From assembly GCF_964340395.1 (NCBI RefSeq), contig NC_135557.1, forward strand, positions 21,147,225 to 21,211,224: 64,000 bases of DNA. Reading direction: 5' to 3'. How positions within the stretch are numbered: the stretch's first letter is position 1; the number at the start of each line of letters is the position of its first letter. Below, in pieces: positions 17,160-29,286 of this stretch. Source of the stretch: Glandiceps talaboti. Lineage: Eukaryota > Hemichordata > Enteropneusta > Spengelidae. The notes below the pieces were generated by a model. The model saw nothing but the letters and a program-made list of their open reading frames with translations. It made no database searches and was not told the DNA's origin. Both the position numbers and the translations under genes were made by a program.

Positions 17160-18690
17160 CTGAAAAAATACAAACGTCAATCTGGATAGTTAATTTGAAT
17201 AAACCATTGATGCACTTGCTGCAGTATATTAATGCGATGCCATTGGTGTTGAAAGTTCCTAATTACTTATAATACTAGTATTTTCAGAAACTGTTTATTA
17301 GATTGTATGTAACACATATCCATGCAGAACACAACAATACCTACTTAAATGGTATCAGACACTCTCTTGTACTGAGGGCAAGGTTTTCACCGTTACTTCA
17401 CAAACTGATGTGCATAGCCTAGGATGTCTTGTATTGCAAGCCACCGGCGTGGCGGTACGAATGGACAACTCTAGTAGGGGTGTGCGGCAAATACTGCAAA
17501 CTCAAACAAGACCTCATTTTAGACTTCGACCCATTTCGACACGAAAACCAATACCTTGTTTTAGACCATTACAAATCTTAGACCAAAATACATTTGTATT
17601 AGTTACTTATAGAGGAAATGGTACATCGCAAATTATAATATTCATGCTATACTAAGGGGTTTTTTTCCTCAGGAGGGGGGGGGGGGGGCAACATTTTGGG
17701 GACAATTAAAGGCACAGTTATGATTTGGTAAAGGACTGTCACAATGGGCAACATTTTAGACCAATCGTATATAATATAAGAAATGAAAGCACGACAAGAA
17801 TCATGTCTGAACCCAACATAGTAATTTCACATGATTGAATTTCATGACGGATCAAGCAAACGAAATTCTTCAGCTCGAAAAAACCCGCCATTTTATACCC
17901 AAGGGGCTAGAAAAAGTACCTCAAAGGGCTGCACATATACGTAAATTCATGTAGGGGAGTTGCCTCCTGCCAGGTGAGGGGGTTGATGGTTGGGAACACG
18001 TTTTAAACACTTCTCAGACTGCCCAGACACGTGCCTAACCCATAGCGTGACCTTTATTGCGGGCAAGGTTTCAACCTTTAGTGTGTTCTGCCTATGATGT
18101 ACGATATATATTACCACTGTCAACGAAATCGAGGCTAAAATGAAACTTGTTTGTCTGCTATAGTGACCAGTTTAGAATACTATTAGAATAGTTTGTTGAC
18201 CTCTTGTAACACATGTACGTGTGTCTTGAATTATGAGAAACCCTTTATATTAGAATAGCACTGATTTGTAAGGGGAACACGTAATACCTCCGAATTCTTT
18301 TCACCAGCCCAGACATTTGTTTCCATTGAGGCCTACGCACTTTAAGCAGTTTATACGGGTACCAACCAATATGTCAGGAGGATTCGACAAATTACTCGGG
18401 ATTTTACGACCGTTAAAGTCGTTCACCTTTTAGCTCGCACCATGACGTTTTGATGCCCTCTTGATGTGTACATGTATTCATAGAGGGACAGAGGTCGGTT
18501 GAATAATACATACCACACTGAGTATAGTTATTGTCTAGTAGGCCTCTGTTGTTAATAATTCACATTGTGTATCGGTCAACCCCTCACTGTATATACGTGG
18601 ACATAAGGTATAATGATATCTGACGGAAATGTCTATGATTAACAAATATAAGGCTATGTATATATATGTTAGAGCATGTCAGCACCCTAC
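17160..18690. other. Upstream of TRIM gene; degenerate repeat DNA with G tract
   Basis: No gene is supported. A homopolymer G run sits at about 17676-17688 beside text (CAACATTTTGGGGACAATT, then ACATTTTAGACC) that resembles the poorly conserved dispersed repeats further downstream. Confidence 0.35.
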
Positions 18691-19027
18691 CTGTCTTAGG
18701 ACAGTTCACTTTCCTCGAGGTTATTGTTTGAGAATGCCGTACGTCTTCCTCACGACTGGTTGCCAATACGACATCAAACGAACATATTTCCGTAATGATG
18801 TCACCATAAAATAGCGCCATCACCGACGAAGCTGTAAAATTATTCCAACATATAGTGAATAAGAGTAATTCCATCGCAAAATGTACAATGATCAACATAA
18901 AATTATAGAGGGCGGTATACCGGTCTATTTCCACGTATGTATCCCTCACGACGAAGACCAATATGAACAATGAAAATATAATAATTAAGTCTCGTGCTGG
19001 AGCCTGGTGGTATTCAGTACATGTCAT
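18691..19027 (-). CDS. Candidate exon with two membrane segments (uncertain)
   Basis: The frame starts at ATG 19027 and ends at a donor ACAG/GTAGGG at 18690. It encodes about 112 residues with two hydrophobic stretches (LIIIFSLFILVFVV and FMLIIVHFAMELLLFTICW) and a charged C-terminal part. I recognise no family. A chance open frame in AT-rich DNA is a real alternative, and no partner exon was placed with confidence. Confidence 0.2.
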
Positions 19028-19474
19028 ACTTCAAAAGTAACTTGATCTTGCAATAAATCACGCTATACTAGTATTTTTTTAAAAGAATATTATCTTTTAG
19101 TTAATCTGGCCATGACTTTTCCTATACGTAGGTCACCATGTGAATAATACCAACAGACAAATGATTTGACACTAGTACTTTTAAGCACAGTCCCAACTCA
19201 AATCCAATTTTGAAGAATAACTTAGTAATAATTTCTGTATCTGTGATATTTTCCCACAATATTTAATGTTATGTAAGAATTAAGTATGAATTTTATTGTA
19301 CATAATCAGAATAAAAATTAGGGTTAGGTTCCACTGATACAGTCCATGAAATATCAAATAAATAATTGTATAATGTATTTTCTTGTTTCAACTTAGTGAT
19401 TGGTGTCCTCACAAGATTTGAAGATCCACTCACAATCTAGATATATGCATACAAACACATAGATATAAACTCAC

Positions 19475-19719
19475 ACACAGAGATATTACTTGAAAATAAC
19501 TGTAGCTTTGACCATTTGCCTACGATATTATTGATGATAGCAAGGGTAATATCACGATTTATTGCCTGTCCAAGTGATTGTGATATGAGCCGGTTTGAGC
19601 TGAAAGCGACGGTATCATCAATAATATTCTCATCACCACTTGTCACCCCCCCCCCCCCTGCCACGAGTCCAAATCCAAGTTCTTCATCGGAAAAAGGCAC
19701 TCGCTCTTGGAAAACAACC
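19475..19719 (-). CDS. Candidate internal exon with an in-frame poly-G run (uncertain)
   Basis: The segment lies between acceptor TATTTTAG (19720) and donor GTGAGT (19474) and is open throughout. It reads VVFQERVPFSDEELGFGLV, then four glycines from a 13-G run, and later LGQAINRDITLAIINNIVG. The composition looks protein-like, but no family is recognised and the poly-G run would be slippage-prone. It may belong with the candidate exon at 18691-19027. Confidence 0.25.
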
Positions 19720-20265
19720 TAAAATAAGTGACAGCGTACAAAGGAAATAGATTAGTGGTAAAAAAAGAAAGAAAAAAGGAATGGCATCGTATTATATCAG
19801 ATTTTACTCAGATTGTATATGTAGGAAGAAGGCGCTCACTTCTGGAACAAAAATATAGAAAATAAATGACATGGAAAAGTAAATAGACGTAAATCTCATA
19901 GTGGTCTGAGCGTGCCGTAACACAGATCTCCGTACTAGCATTGAGTCGAATGTTGCCACTGAAAATATCACCATTTCATTTGAAATGTAGGACTGGTGCA
20001 ACCAAGTTTGGGAAAGACGGACAAGCTGACAGCACTGCTAGTGACCAATCTCGTGAGTTAAATTTTCTCGTGTAGTAGCAGGCCACCTAAATTTGCGGCA
20101 ATAAATCTACACACTGTGTACTTAATAACCTTGCCATAGCTAAACATGTTGTACTCGTGAACTACCACTTATTATTGGCAGAACATATTTGATTTGACTT
20201 CATATAGTGAAATTACAGCATGCCACAGAGTAATTTCAAAACATTCCATACAACAACACTTCGTG

Positions 20266-20446
<181 letters not shown>

Positions 20447-21175
20447 TATATCATGTCGTATGACTTTTTTGAATGTCGATCTTGTTACTGTTGTAGCCAA
20501 TGACAGCGTTTACCGTTAGCTCTGTGTGTATACGTTTCGGGGTATCGATACCCTAATCGATGCTTGTCAGCTAAAGTTGCAGTGAGTCTGGAAAGAAGGC
20601 GGAACAACGAAATCGAAAACAAACGAAATAAACGAACAAAAGATAGGTAAACAAGATTTCACTCGTTTTTAAGGAGATACAGCTGTGAGACTACGTCCTG
20701 GTCTTGTGATCTGATGGAAACTCATTGATTGCTGTCATTACATGAAGCTTACATGAAAATACAGTCTGTAAAAAGGTGCATCTTTGGAACGATATCAAAA
20801 TGAGGCGACGAAAAAACAAGAAAAGAATTCACAGATGAGCTCGTCATTTGATAAAGCAGGTTTATCACTAGCCTGAGATAGAACAATGGGGTCGGTATAT
20901 AGGTTCTTTTGGCAACTGACCAAATGCCTCTCCAGTCAGACTTTACACACTCTTACGTGCGATACTGACACATCACAGATTCCTATGTAGATAACGATAG
21001 ATCAATGGTTGCATCAATTGTATAGTATTGTATCTAGTACATTTCCGACAATGGGGTATTACCTGTGTACAGACTAATATTTAATCACATGACTCCAGTT
21101 GTCCTGGTGTGACCTGATAACACCGCTGCCAAACCAATCCATACTACCTTATATTAAATATCTCGTACCATCTAG

Positions 21176-21263
21176 GTGCAGTACCAGAGTGCGAGGAGTC
21201 GTCGCCCATGGATCTGAAAAATTCGTCTGAGATTGACAAAGAAGAAGCCCGTCTTATCTGCAG
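21176..21263 (+). CDS. Candidate exon, acidic, with Kozak-like ATG
   Basis: The segment is bounded by acceptor CATCTAG (21175) and a perfect donor CAG/GTAAGT (21264). The frame reads AVPECEESSP, then MDLKNSSEIDKEEARLIC, phase 1 in and phase 2 out. An ATG at 21208 in good context (GCCCATGG) could instead make it a first coding exon. I could not find the next exon. It does not join in frame to the exon beginning near 30937. No family is recognised. Confidence 0.35.
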
Positions 21264-21413
21264 GTAAGTTACATGAAACTCCTTATATGATTAACACATA
21301 TTATATACACACAATGTACCATTATAATCTTAAAGACTATGAAAATGTAAATGAACCTGATAAGAATTAAATTTCAGAGGACAGTACAGAATAATACTAG
21401 CTGAATGTAATTT

Positions 21414-23219
21414 TATCGTTTGACACTGTTTAGTACAGTGAGTTACAGGTTACTGTATCGTTTGACACTGTTTAGTACAGTGAGTTACAGGTTACTGTAT
21501 CGTTTGACACTGTTTAGTCCAGCGAGTTACAGGTTACTGTATCGTTTGACACTGTTTAGTACAGCGAGTTACAGGTTACTGTATCGTTTGACACTGTTTA
21601 GTACAGTGAGTTACAGGTTACTGTATCGTTTGACACTGTTTAGTACAGCGAGTTACAGGTTACTGTATCGTTTGACACTGTTTAGTACAGCGAGTTACAG
21701 GTTACTGTATCGTTTGACACTGTTTAGTACAGCGAGTTACAGGTTACTGTATCGTTTGACACTGTTTAGTACAGTGAGTTACAGGTTACTGTATCGTTTC
21801 ACACTGTTTAGTCCAGTGAGTTACAGGTTACTGTATCGTTTGACACTGTTTAGTCCAGTGAGTTACAGGTTACTGTATCGTTTGACACTGTTTAGTCCAG
21901 TGAGTTACAGGTTACTGTATCGTTTGACACTGTTTAGTCCAGTGAGTTACAGGTTACTGTATCGTTTGACACTGTTTAGTACAGCGAGTTACAGGTTACT
22001 GTATCGTTTGACACTGTTTAGTACAGCGAGTTACAGGTTACTGTATCGTTTGACACTGTTTAGTACAGCGAGTTACAGGTTACTGTATCGTTTGACACTG
22101 TTTAGTACAGTGAGTTACAGGTTACTGTATCGTTTGACACTGTTTAGTCCAGTGAGTTACAGGTTACTGTATCGTTTGACACTGTTTAGTCCAGTGAGTT
22201 GCAGGTTACTGTATCGTTTGACACTGTTTAGTCCAGTGAGTTGCAGGTTACTGTATCGTTTGACACTGTTTAGTCCAGTGAGTTGCAGGTTACTGTATCG
22301 TTTGACACTGTTTAGTCCAGTGAGTTACAGGTTACTGTATCGTTTGACACTGTTTAGTCCAGTGAGTTACAGGTTACTGTATCGTTTGACACTGTTTAGT
22401 CCAGTGAGTTGCAGGTTACTGTATCGTTTGACACTGTTTAGTCCAGTGAGTTGCAGGTTACTGTATCGTTTGACACTGTTTAGTCCAGTGAGTTGCAGGT
22501 TACTGTATCGTTTGACACTGTTTAGTCCAGTGAGTTACAGGTTACTGTATCGTTTGACACTGTTTAGTCCAGTGAGTTACAGGTTACTGTATCGTTTGAC
22601 ACTGTTTAGTCCAGTGAGTTACAGGTTACTGTATCGTTTGACACTGTTTAGTCCAGTGAGTTACAGGTTACTGTATCGTTTGACACTGTTTAGTCCAGTG
22701 AGTTACAGGTTACTGTATCGTTTGACACTGTTTAGTCCAGTGAGTTACAGGTTACTGTATCGTTTCACACTGTTTAGTCCAGTGAGTTACAGGTTACTGT
22801 ATCGTTTGACACTGTTTAGTCCAGTGAGTTACAGGTTACTGTATCGTTTGACACTGTTTAGTACAGTGAGTTACAGGTTACTGTATCGTTTGACACTGTT
22901 TAGTCCAGTGAGTTACAGGTTACTGTATCGTTTGACACTGTTTAGTCCAGTGAGTTACAGGTTACTGTATCGTTTGACACTGTTTAGTACAGTGAGTTAC
23001 AGGTTACTGTATCATTTGACACTGTTTAGTACAACGAGTTACAGGTTACTGTATCGTTTGACACTGTTTAGTACAACGAGTTACAGGTAACTGTATTGTT
23101 TGACACTGTTTAGTACAACGAGTTACAGGTTACTGTATCGTTTGACACTGTTTAGTACAACGAGTTACAGGTTACTGTATCGTTTGACACTGTTTAGTAC
23201 AACGAGTTACAGGTTACTA
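21414..23219. repeat. 42-bp minisatellite, about 43 units
   Basis: The unit is TTTGACACTGTTTAGTACAG followed by TGAGTTACAGGTTACTGTATCG. Variants cluster: ACAGTG/ACAGCG units at the left, CCAGTG in the centre, ACAACG at the right. Because 42 is a multiple of 3, one frame stays open for about 600 codons. The changes between units (T/P, V/A/T, Y/C) are mostly non-synonymous, so it is not judged coding. Units with ACAGTG contain inverted arms CACTGT/ACAGTG. Confidence 0.97.
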
Positions 23220-25990
23220 TTCACCTCTCTGTTTAATCCAACCAATCAGGAACCAATGAGAAATTCTACATTCTACTCTCTAAGTTAGCAAGTGATTTCT
23301 TGCAACATTTTGTATAAATGATGTAACCATTTAAACATACTGCCACGACGGGCAGACACTCAGCTACCAATGTTTTTCTAACACATAGCAGTTGTTTCTA
23401 TGGTTTCAAAGAACGACCAGTAGTGAAAACTGACAGAACATTAAAGTTAATCTAAATCGTCTGTATATTAATGCAGTCAAGATCCTGTAATTATTGACAG
23501 CATTTTGACATCTAGAGCAATATATAACGATGCAATCAAAACATCACCAATGGAAAATTTTATCGCCAGGCTTACATTTGAATTTGAACTTTGAAAAGAT
23601 ATTAGATAACAAGCTTTACAAACTTAATATTCAAATTTAATAGATGATATGACTTGGGAAGAAAACAAACATAATAAGTTTCATTACTTGCCTGTGTTTG
23701 GTTCATCGTACATTCGATGACATGATTCACAATATATACATCTGAATTTCGATGCACCGACCAATACTGTCTAAACTTAGCAGATCGGCTATGCGGTTAA
23801 TATTTACCTTGTTGTTAAGCCTTCACTATCATAAAGTTGACCTGATATGACCTCACATTATTCAAATGTCATCACATCTAATAAATTGTTCGACCTGTTT
23901 GGCAATAAGTACACCAAATTGACCTGGCAATACTAAAACTGTCTAAACTTATCACCACATTAATTATCATCATCCCTTTGATAATAGGCGCTGAACACCA
24001 TTAGCAGCGTGTTACAATTTTAACCCAACCTGTATCACAATTTGTACCTGGCTCTGGTGATAAAGGGAGGTCCTCAAGCACTCGTACAGTCGGAAAACAT
24101 CGAGGTATGTCTGTTTGTCCTTTTCAAATTGTATTTGCAACACTAGTACACAGTATAGCTATGATACATAAAAGCCAATAAGCCAATGAGGTCGCCTGCT
24201 GCATGCAGTGACTCCAAAGATGCACCGACCTCATTAACACCTTGTTCCTTATATTAAAACACTAACTGATAAAACGGCAGATCTCTTTTTGGAATATTTT
24301 GTGGCCATGAAAAACTATTAGACTAGGTACGCAGTTTAAGATCCACTCTTTGAAGATCCACTTTCAATAATTGTGTTTGACGTTGTCTTTGGTTAAAATG
24401 TTGTTTGATATAATTATCTCATTGCACTGACACTATCAATTCATTTTGAAGTGACAATTTGCTATGGAAAGAATGGCATTGAAATTGTAAACAGAGCTGT
24501 ACATTCGACATCAAATTCCAAACTTCAATTATTACCATTTAATGATAATGACAAGGAGAATTCACTGAGTTCACCTTAGGTTCCGACATAAAGGAGGGTC
24601 ATAAAAGTGTTGGGAGTTGGGTAAAGAAAATGATTAATATTTTGTTGTGTTACTATACTTATTTGAGAAAGCACCATCCATTTTTTTATTCAAACATTTT
24701 TTTTTACAAGCTGTTCAACCTACCCATATATTTGTTTTGGTGATGAACAATATATCCTCACGTGGGCTTCGCATATGTTTCAAAATTAAGGATATTTATT
24801 TTCTGAATAGTACATGTAACAGTATACATCTGAGTCTATTCCAAATTATATAATATCTTATGCAGTGGGTTTATATGGCTCTGATGATGTATACAGGCAT
24901 TAAATTAAGCTGTTGCATATCCAATGTGCATTACAAAGAATTGAGCAAAAGTTTCCGACCATGGGAGTGGGCTGAACTGTCAAAAGTCTGAAAGTCTTGA
25001 AATGTTTTTCTCTTTATTCGGGATTTGTTTGGAACCACATGAAACTTCAGGAGAAGTCATTTACCAAGTGCACATCCGCAAAATATCTTTCAGCTTTGCA
25101 ACAACAAATTACACTTCCAGATAATATGTAATACGTAGAATTTTATTACCATATTCAAGCATTGTAAGACTTTAAATTATGTCTATGGTTTGATATTTTA
25201 TGTCTCTAAATGGCCTCCTATACTGTCTTATTTTCATTTTTTTCACATTTGGAGTTGTCTTCTTCCAATCAGTAGCAATCAAGGTGACAATTGTCTTTCT
25301 CCCAAAACAAGATAGATGGTGTCTGGCTAAGTACCCCCCATGTATAGGTTAGAGCTAATTAGAGACATCTCCTTATGCATGTGAAATCCACATCCTGTCG
25401 AAAGTAATCTCGTTCGGAGTATTATTGTAGTTGGCTATCACTGCAATGCATCATTGTACCATATAATTGTATATATCTACTGTAGTGTAGGTGACAGAAG
25501 GGGTGGCTAAAATAATGCTTGAGTTTCATTTGACGGGGCTTATCATTTTTTGAGAAGAGAGGGTGAGAGGAGCTACAGCATTTGTTTAACTGTCAATTGT
25601 GTACATCTCCTAACTGTAGCTATGCAGACAAATTGCAAGAGATAGTATCATGATGACTGAATAAGTTCTATCTAAACTCGACCTGAAATATTTTGGTATC
25701 AGTACATATGGTTTGTTTTATTCTTGTCAAGCATTTAAAAAAAAATGAAATCTACCTACCTACCCAATGTGATTGGTTAGGTTGCTCGTTGACCAGCTTT
25801 TTTACTTTTTCGAATTCTGGCCTTACATATGATATTTAATTGCGTATGCTAAAATATGTGTTATATAAATTGTATGCAAATTTATGTAAATTGGCCAATT
25901 TTCTAAATTTTGAATGCATGATTACACCAAGACAACGTTCTGCCCCCCCCCCCCCCCCCCGACAATTTGGTCAGGCTACGGCCCTGTACA
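23220..25990. other. Gene-poor stretch with no supported gene
   Basis: AT-rich, with a poly-C run at about 25943-25958. A donor-like CGAG/GTATGT near 24104 could close a noncoding first exon of the large plus-strand gene, but nothing confirms this. Confidence 0.3.
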
Positions 25991-25994
25991 CTTG

Positions 25995-26905
25995 ATATGA
26001 ATGCTATAAACAAGTGTAGCACTCGTTGTTATATGAATGCTATAATTAATAGGGTAAGCTAAGTGATAAAATAATTAGGTGTTTCCGATAACATACCGTC
26101 TGAAAATAGGTTGAGATCTGATTTGATTTGATTTGATATGATTTTAATATTGAATTGTTTTTGTTTTGAAAAATAATTTTTCTATCCACAGATTTTTTTA
26201 ATGTTTGTTTGTTTGTTTGCTTGTTTGTTGGTTTGATTGTTTGTTGGTTGGATGGTTTGTTTGTTTCCGTGATTGGCCGGTCAAAGCATCCTGCAGTCTT
26301 GTGTTGTGTATTTGTTATTGTTATTCTAAAGTTGAACTATCACTTTATTTGTATCACAAACGCCAAACAAACGTCATTTTAGCTGTAAAATCACATTGTG
26401 TGCAAAGTAAGGATATAAAATATAATAAATAACTGCACAGGTAAAGGTATAGACAGTAACAGTAACTGTGATGTAATGTGCAAGTAGTGATCCATGTTCA
26501 GTATAGTTTGTACTTTCAATTTATTATTTTGTATAACCCATAGCACTAAAGTAAAACATTTTCTGTATGTAACCATTTATTGCATCTATGTCAAGTGTAA
26601 AAGTAACTGTTTCCGTTGCTAATTGAGCACATTAGAAAGGCCATATGGTAGGCTTGTAAATAAACCAATTGAAAGAGTATACTTTTACACTTGATATGAA
26701 TGTTATAAGCAAGTGTAGAACTCGTTAATATATGAATGATATAAACATCAATAGGGTAGTCATGAAATAATTAGGTGTTTCCGATAACATGTTCTCTAAA
26801 ATTAGGTTGGGATCTGATTTGATTTGATATGATTATAATTTTGAATTGTTTTTGTTTTGAAAGATATTTTTTTTCGATCCAATGATTTGTTTGTTTGTTT
26901 GTTTG
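25995..26905. repeat. Direct repeat pair of about 210 bp ending in GTTT runs
   Basis: The segment at about 25995-26215 recurs at about 26690-26905. Shared text includes ATAATTAGGTGTTTCCGATA and ATCTGATTTGATTTGAT, then GAATTGTTTTTGTTTTGAAA. Each copy runs into a GTTT/GTTTGCTT tetranucleotide tract (26201-26270; 26887-26945). These look like two copies of one short interspersed element with a simple-repeat tail. Confidence 0.65.
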
Positions 26906-27156
26906 TTTGTTTGTTTGTTTGTTTGTTTGTTTGTTTGTTTGTTAGCTGGTTGGTTGGTTTGTTTCCATTAACATAACTAACTAATCCTCCTTTTAGGGTT
27001 ATGACAATTGTGACCATTTCTTATATAGGAAAACATATTGTAATTCTTGTCGCATAGAAACATTATTGATATTGATTTGTAATTACCATGTTGTTATTTG
27101 TCAATATTTATATGTTGTTGTTAATTCTTGTTTGTTGTTTGTTCGTTTGGTTATTT

Positions 27157-27159
<3 letters not shown>

Positions 27160-27205
<46 letters not shown>

Positions 27206-27235
27206 TTGTTTTGTTTGGTTGTTTGTTTGTTTTCT
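27160..27235. repeat. (GTCT)n/(GTTT)n microsatellite
   Basis: About ten GTCT copies followed by GTTT copies. Confidence 0.9.
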
Positions 27236-27929
27236 TAAACATAACTAAATAAGCCCGAGTCCCTATTGTCAGGTTATCCTTTTTGTAATAGTTTTATAAA
27301 CCATGTATAGACATCACTGGAGGGAAAAAAGCAAGACGTATGAAGGTCAGGAAAACAAAAAATTCTCATCTTTGTTAATGTTCAAAAGAGGTTTAGGGTC
27401 GGCTGACTATCCGAAACATCTTGTTTGGCCTAGTCAAAATATCATCTTGAAAACTAAAATATAACAGTGACTGGATACAAAATTGAAAACCACTAGTAGA
27501 GATAACTGCCATTCCCTCACGTACACATTGTCGTTAACTTATAAAACTACATAATAATAACTAGAGTTGTGGGCAACTCAGCAGACGCCTGGTACGGACT
27601 ATATTGACACTGGATGTTGAAGTTTTGGCCGTTAACCGTTTAAAATACAAAGTACGGTGCCCAAGTAATTTCAGCTTATCTCGTTTAGTTGTCGCGTGAT
27701 AATTTCGAAGCATGATAAAGAAATAGACAACAGCCGAACTGAACAACTGAATTATCCACCTAACACTATGGCATGTATGTATATTTAGACTTAGTCTAAC
27801 ATCAGGGACCCTTAGTAATGACAAGAAAGGAGGGCCAGGGGAATGGGGGGGGGTCACACTTTACGAATTGGTTCTCGGGAAATGGCATTATTCTAAAAAT
27901 GGGATTAGGAGAGGTGTACTTCGACCAAC

Positions 27930-28530
27930 TGTATTGTCTAACTTAGCATTATTTTGTAATTTTGGCATCTATGCATAGTTGTATTCAAACTCCATGCAAT
28001 ATAGCCGATACGTACACACTTAGTGACCCCTCAAAAATTAATATGATTTTGATTGTTGACACTGTATTTGCATTATTAGTAGCTATGGATATGTGGTGGT
28101 GCTCAAAACATGATTCACTTTTGCTACATCATCCTTGTAACCATTGTAATGAAAAGCCTAATGTTGCCGTAAATGGGTTAGGGTTAGGTTTAGGTACGTA
28201 TCATAATATCAGACTATATCATCAAATCGGTGCTGACAACCATGTGGCATATAGTGAACAGTGTCACATAAATATACTGTGGTGGTAGTATTTGGGGAAA
28301 TAATCAATGCCTTTAACACTTTCAACATGGTGGCAGCGGCGAGTTTAATTCCTTTAAACCATTGATTCTAGGACTAGTGTCCTTGTCCATGTCTGACAAC
28401 ATTTAAACCATGTTTTTGAAATATTTTGACAGAGGGAGGGTCATATTTTAGAACAAGAAAAATTGAGGGGGTCACTTTTCAGCATAACAGAATCAGGGGA
28501 GGGCCACATTTGTAATCACTGAAAGCACAA
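27930..28530 (+). repeat. Dispersed repeat family R1, copy A
   Basis: About 600 bp shared with 36560-37215 in the same orientation. Common text includes TATTGTCTAACTTAG, CCATGCAATATAGCCG and ACAACCATGTGGCATATAGT, plus TTTCAACATGGTGGCA. It contains GGGTTAGGGTTAGG, a short telomere-like run. No coding frame. A third, inverted, partial copy lies at 37905-38330. Confidence 0.8.
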
Positions 28531-28843
28531 CGTTTCTAAGCAAACTGTTCCTACTCCGTGCAAAAAGAAAATAAAACAAATCATGGGGCCGTACCATACC
28601 ATACCATAGCATAACCCCAATCATAAACGTAATAAAAAAAAACCAGTAGTGGTTAAAACACTTGGTCACTGACAACCTCTATTTTAAAATATTATACTCA
28701 TGACAGCATAAACAGTGCCAAGCCCCTATTACAAAATATTATATTCATTACAAATTAATTCATAAACCTTACCAACCCCTATTACAAAATATTACATTTA
28801 TTACAAAATAATTTATAAACCTTTACATATGTAATAATAATTT

Positions 28844-28958
<115 letters not shown>

Positions 28959-29044
28959 CTCGGTGAGTATCAATCTACTAAGACAGTGCTCTATACCGCA
29001 GTGGCAGAGCGCAATAGTTTTGGTAGTACTGGAACTCTTTCTCG

Positions 29045-29087
29045 GTTGTAACTCGGAGTTTCACGCATTGTGCGATCATCAGACAAC
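29045..29087 (-). ncRNA. Hammerhead ribozyme in PLE tail (intact core)
   Basis: Minus strand, 5' to 3': stem I strand GTTGT; core CTGATGA; stem II CGCA/TGCG with a short loop; core GAAA; stem III CTC/GAG; then T and cleavage nucleotide T; stem I strand ACAAC. All invariant core bases are present and all three helices pair. Cleavage is predicted after 29050 on the minus strand. Type I hammerheads with very short stem III are known in the terminal repeats of Penelope-like elements and are thought to work as dimers. Confidence 0.85.
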
Positions 29088-29286
29088 TGTTTTCTACTCT
29101 CTGGGTGTGCTGTTTATATAGAGTGCAGACAATAGAAATATCATCACTATTGTCTGTGTAGGTGGGTTGGTGTTGTGTGAGTGGAGGTGTTGGTTGTTAT
29201 TGTGTGAGTTATTGGGTGCGGACAAGTAGGTGTTGGCGGGTTGTTACATGTTGGCCTTTGATGTTCCGTTCGTTAACGGGTTTAGT

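Noticed and set aside
17124-17180. Longer N terminus of the TRIM protein
   Set aside because: The extra codons cross a splice acceptor (TTTTTTCAG), so they are intron and 5' UTR. The ATG at 17123 directly precedes the RING domain.
21420-23090. A 556-residue repetitive protein
   Set aside because: The open frame follows from the 42-bp period. Unit differences are mostly amino-acid-changing, and no start, splice or codon signature supports translation.
28178-28196. Interstitial telomere or chromosome-fusion point
   Set aside because: Only about three TTAGGG-like units are present, and they lie inside a dispersed repeat that recurs elsewhere in the window.
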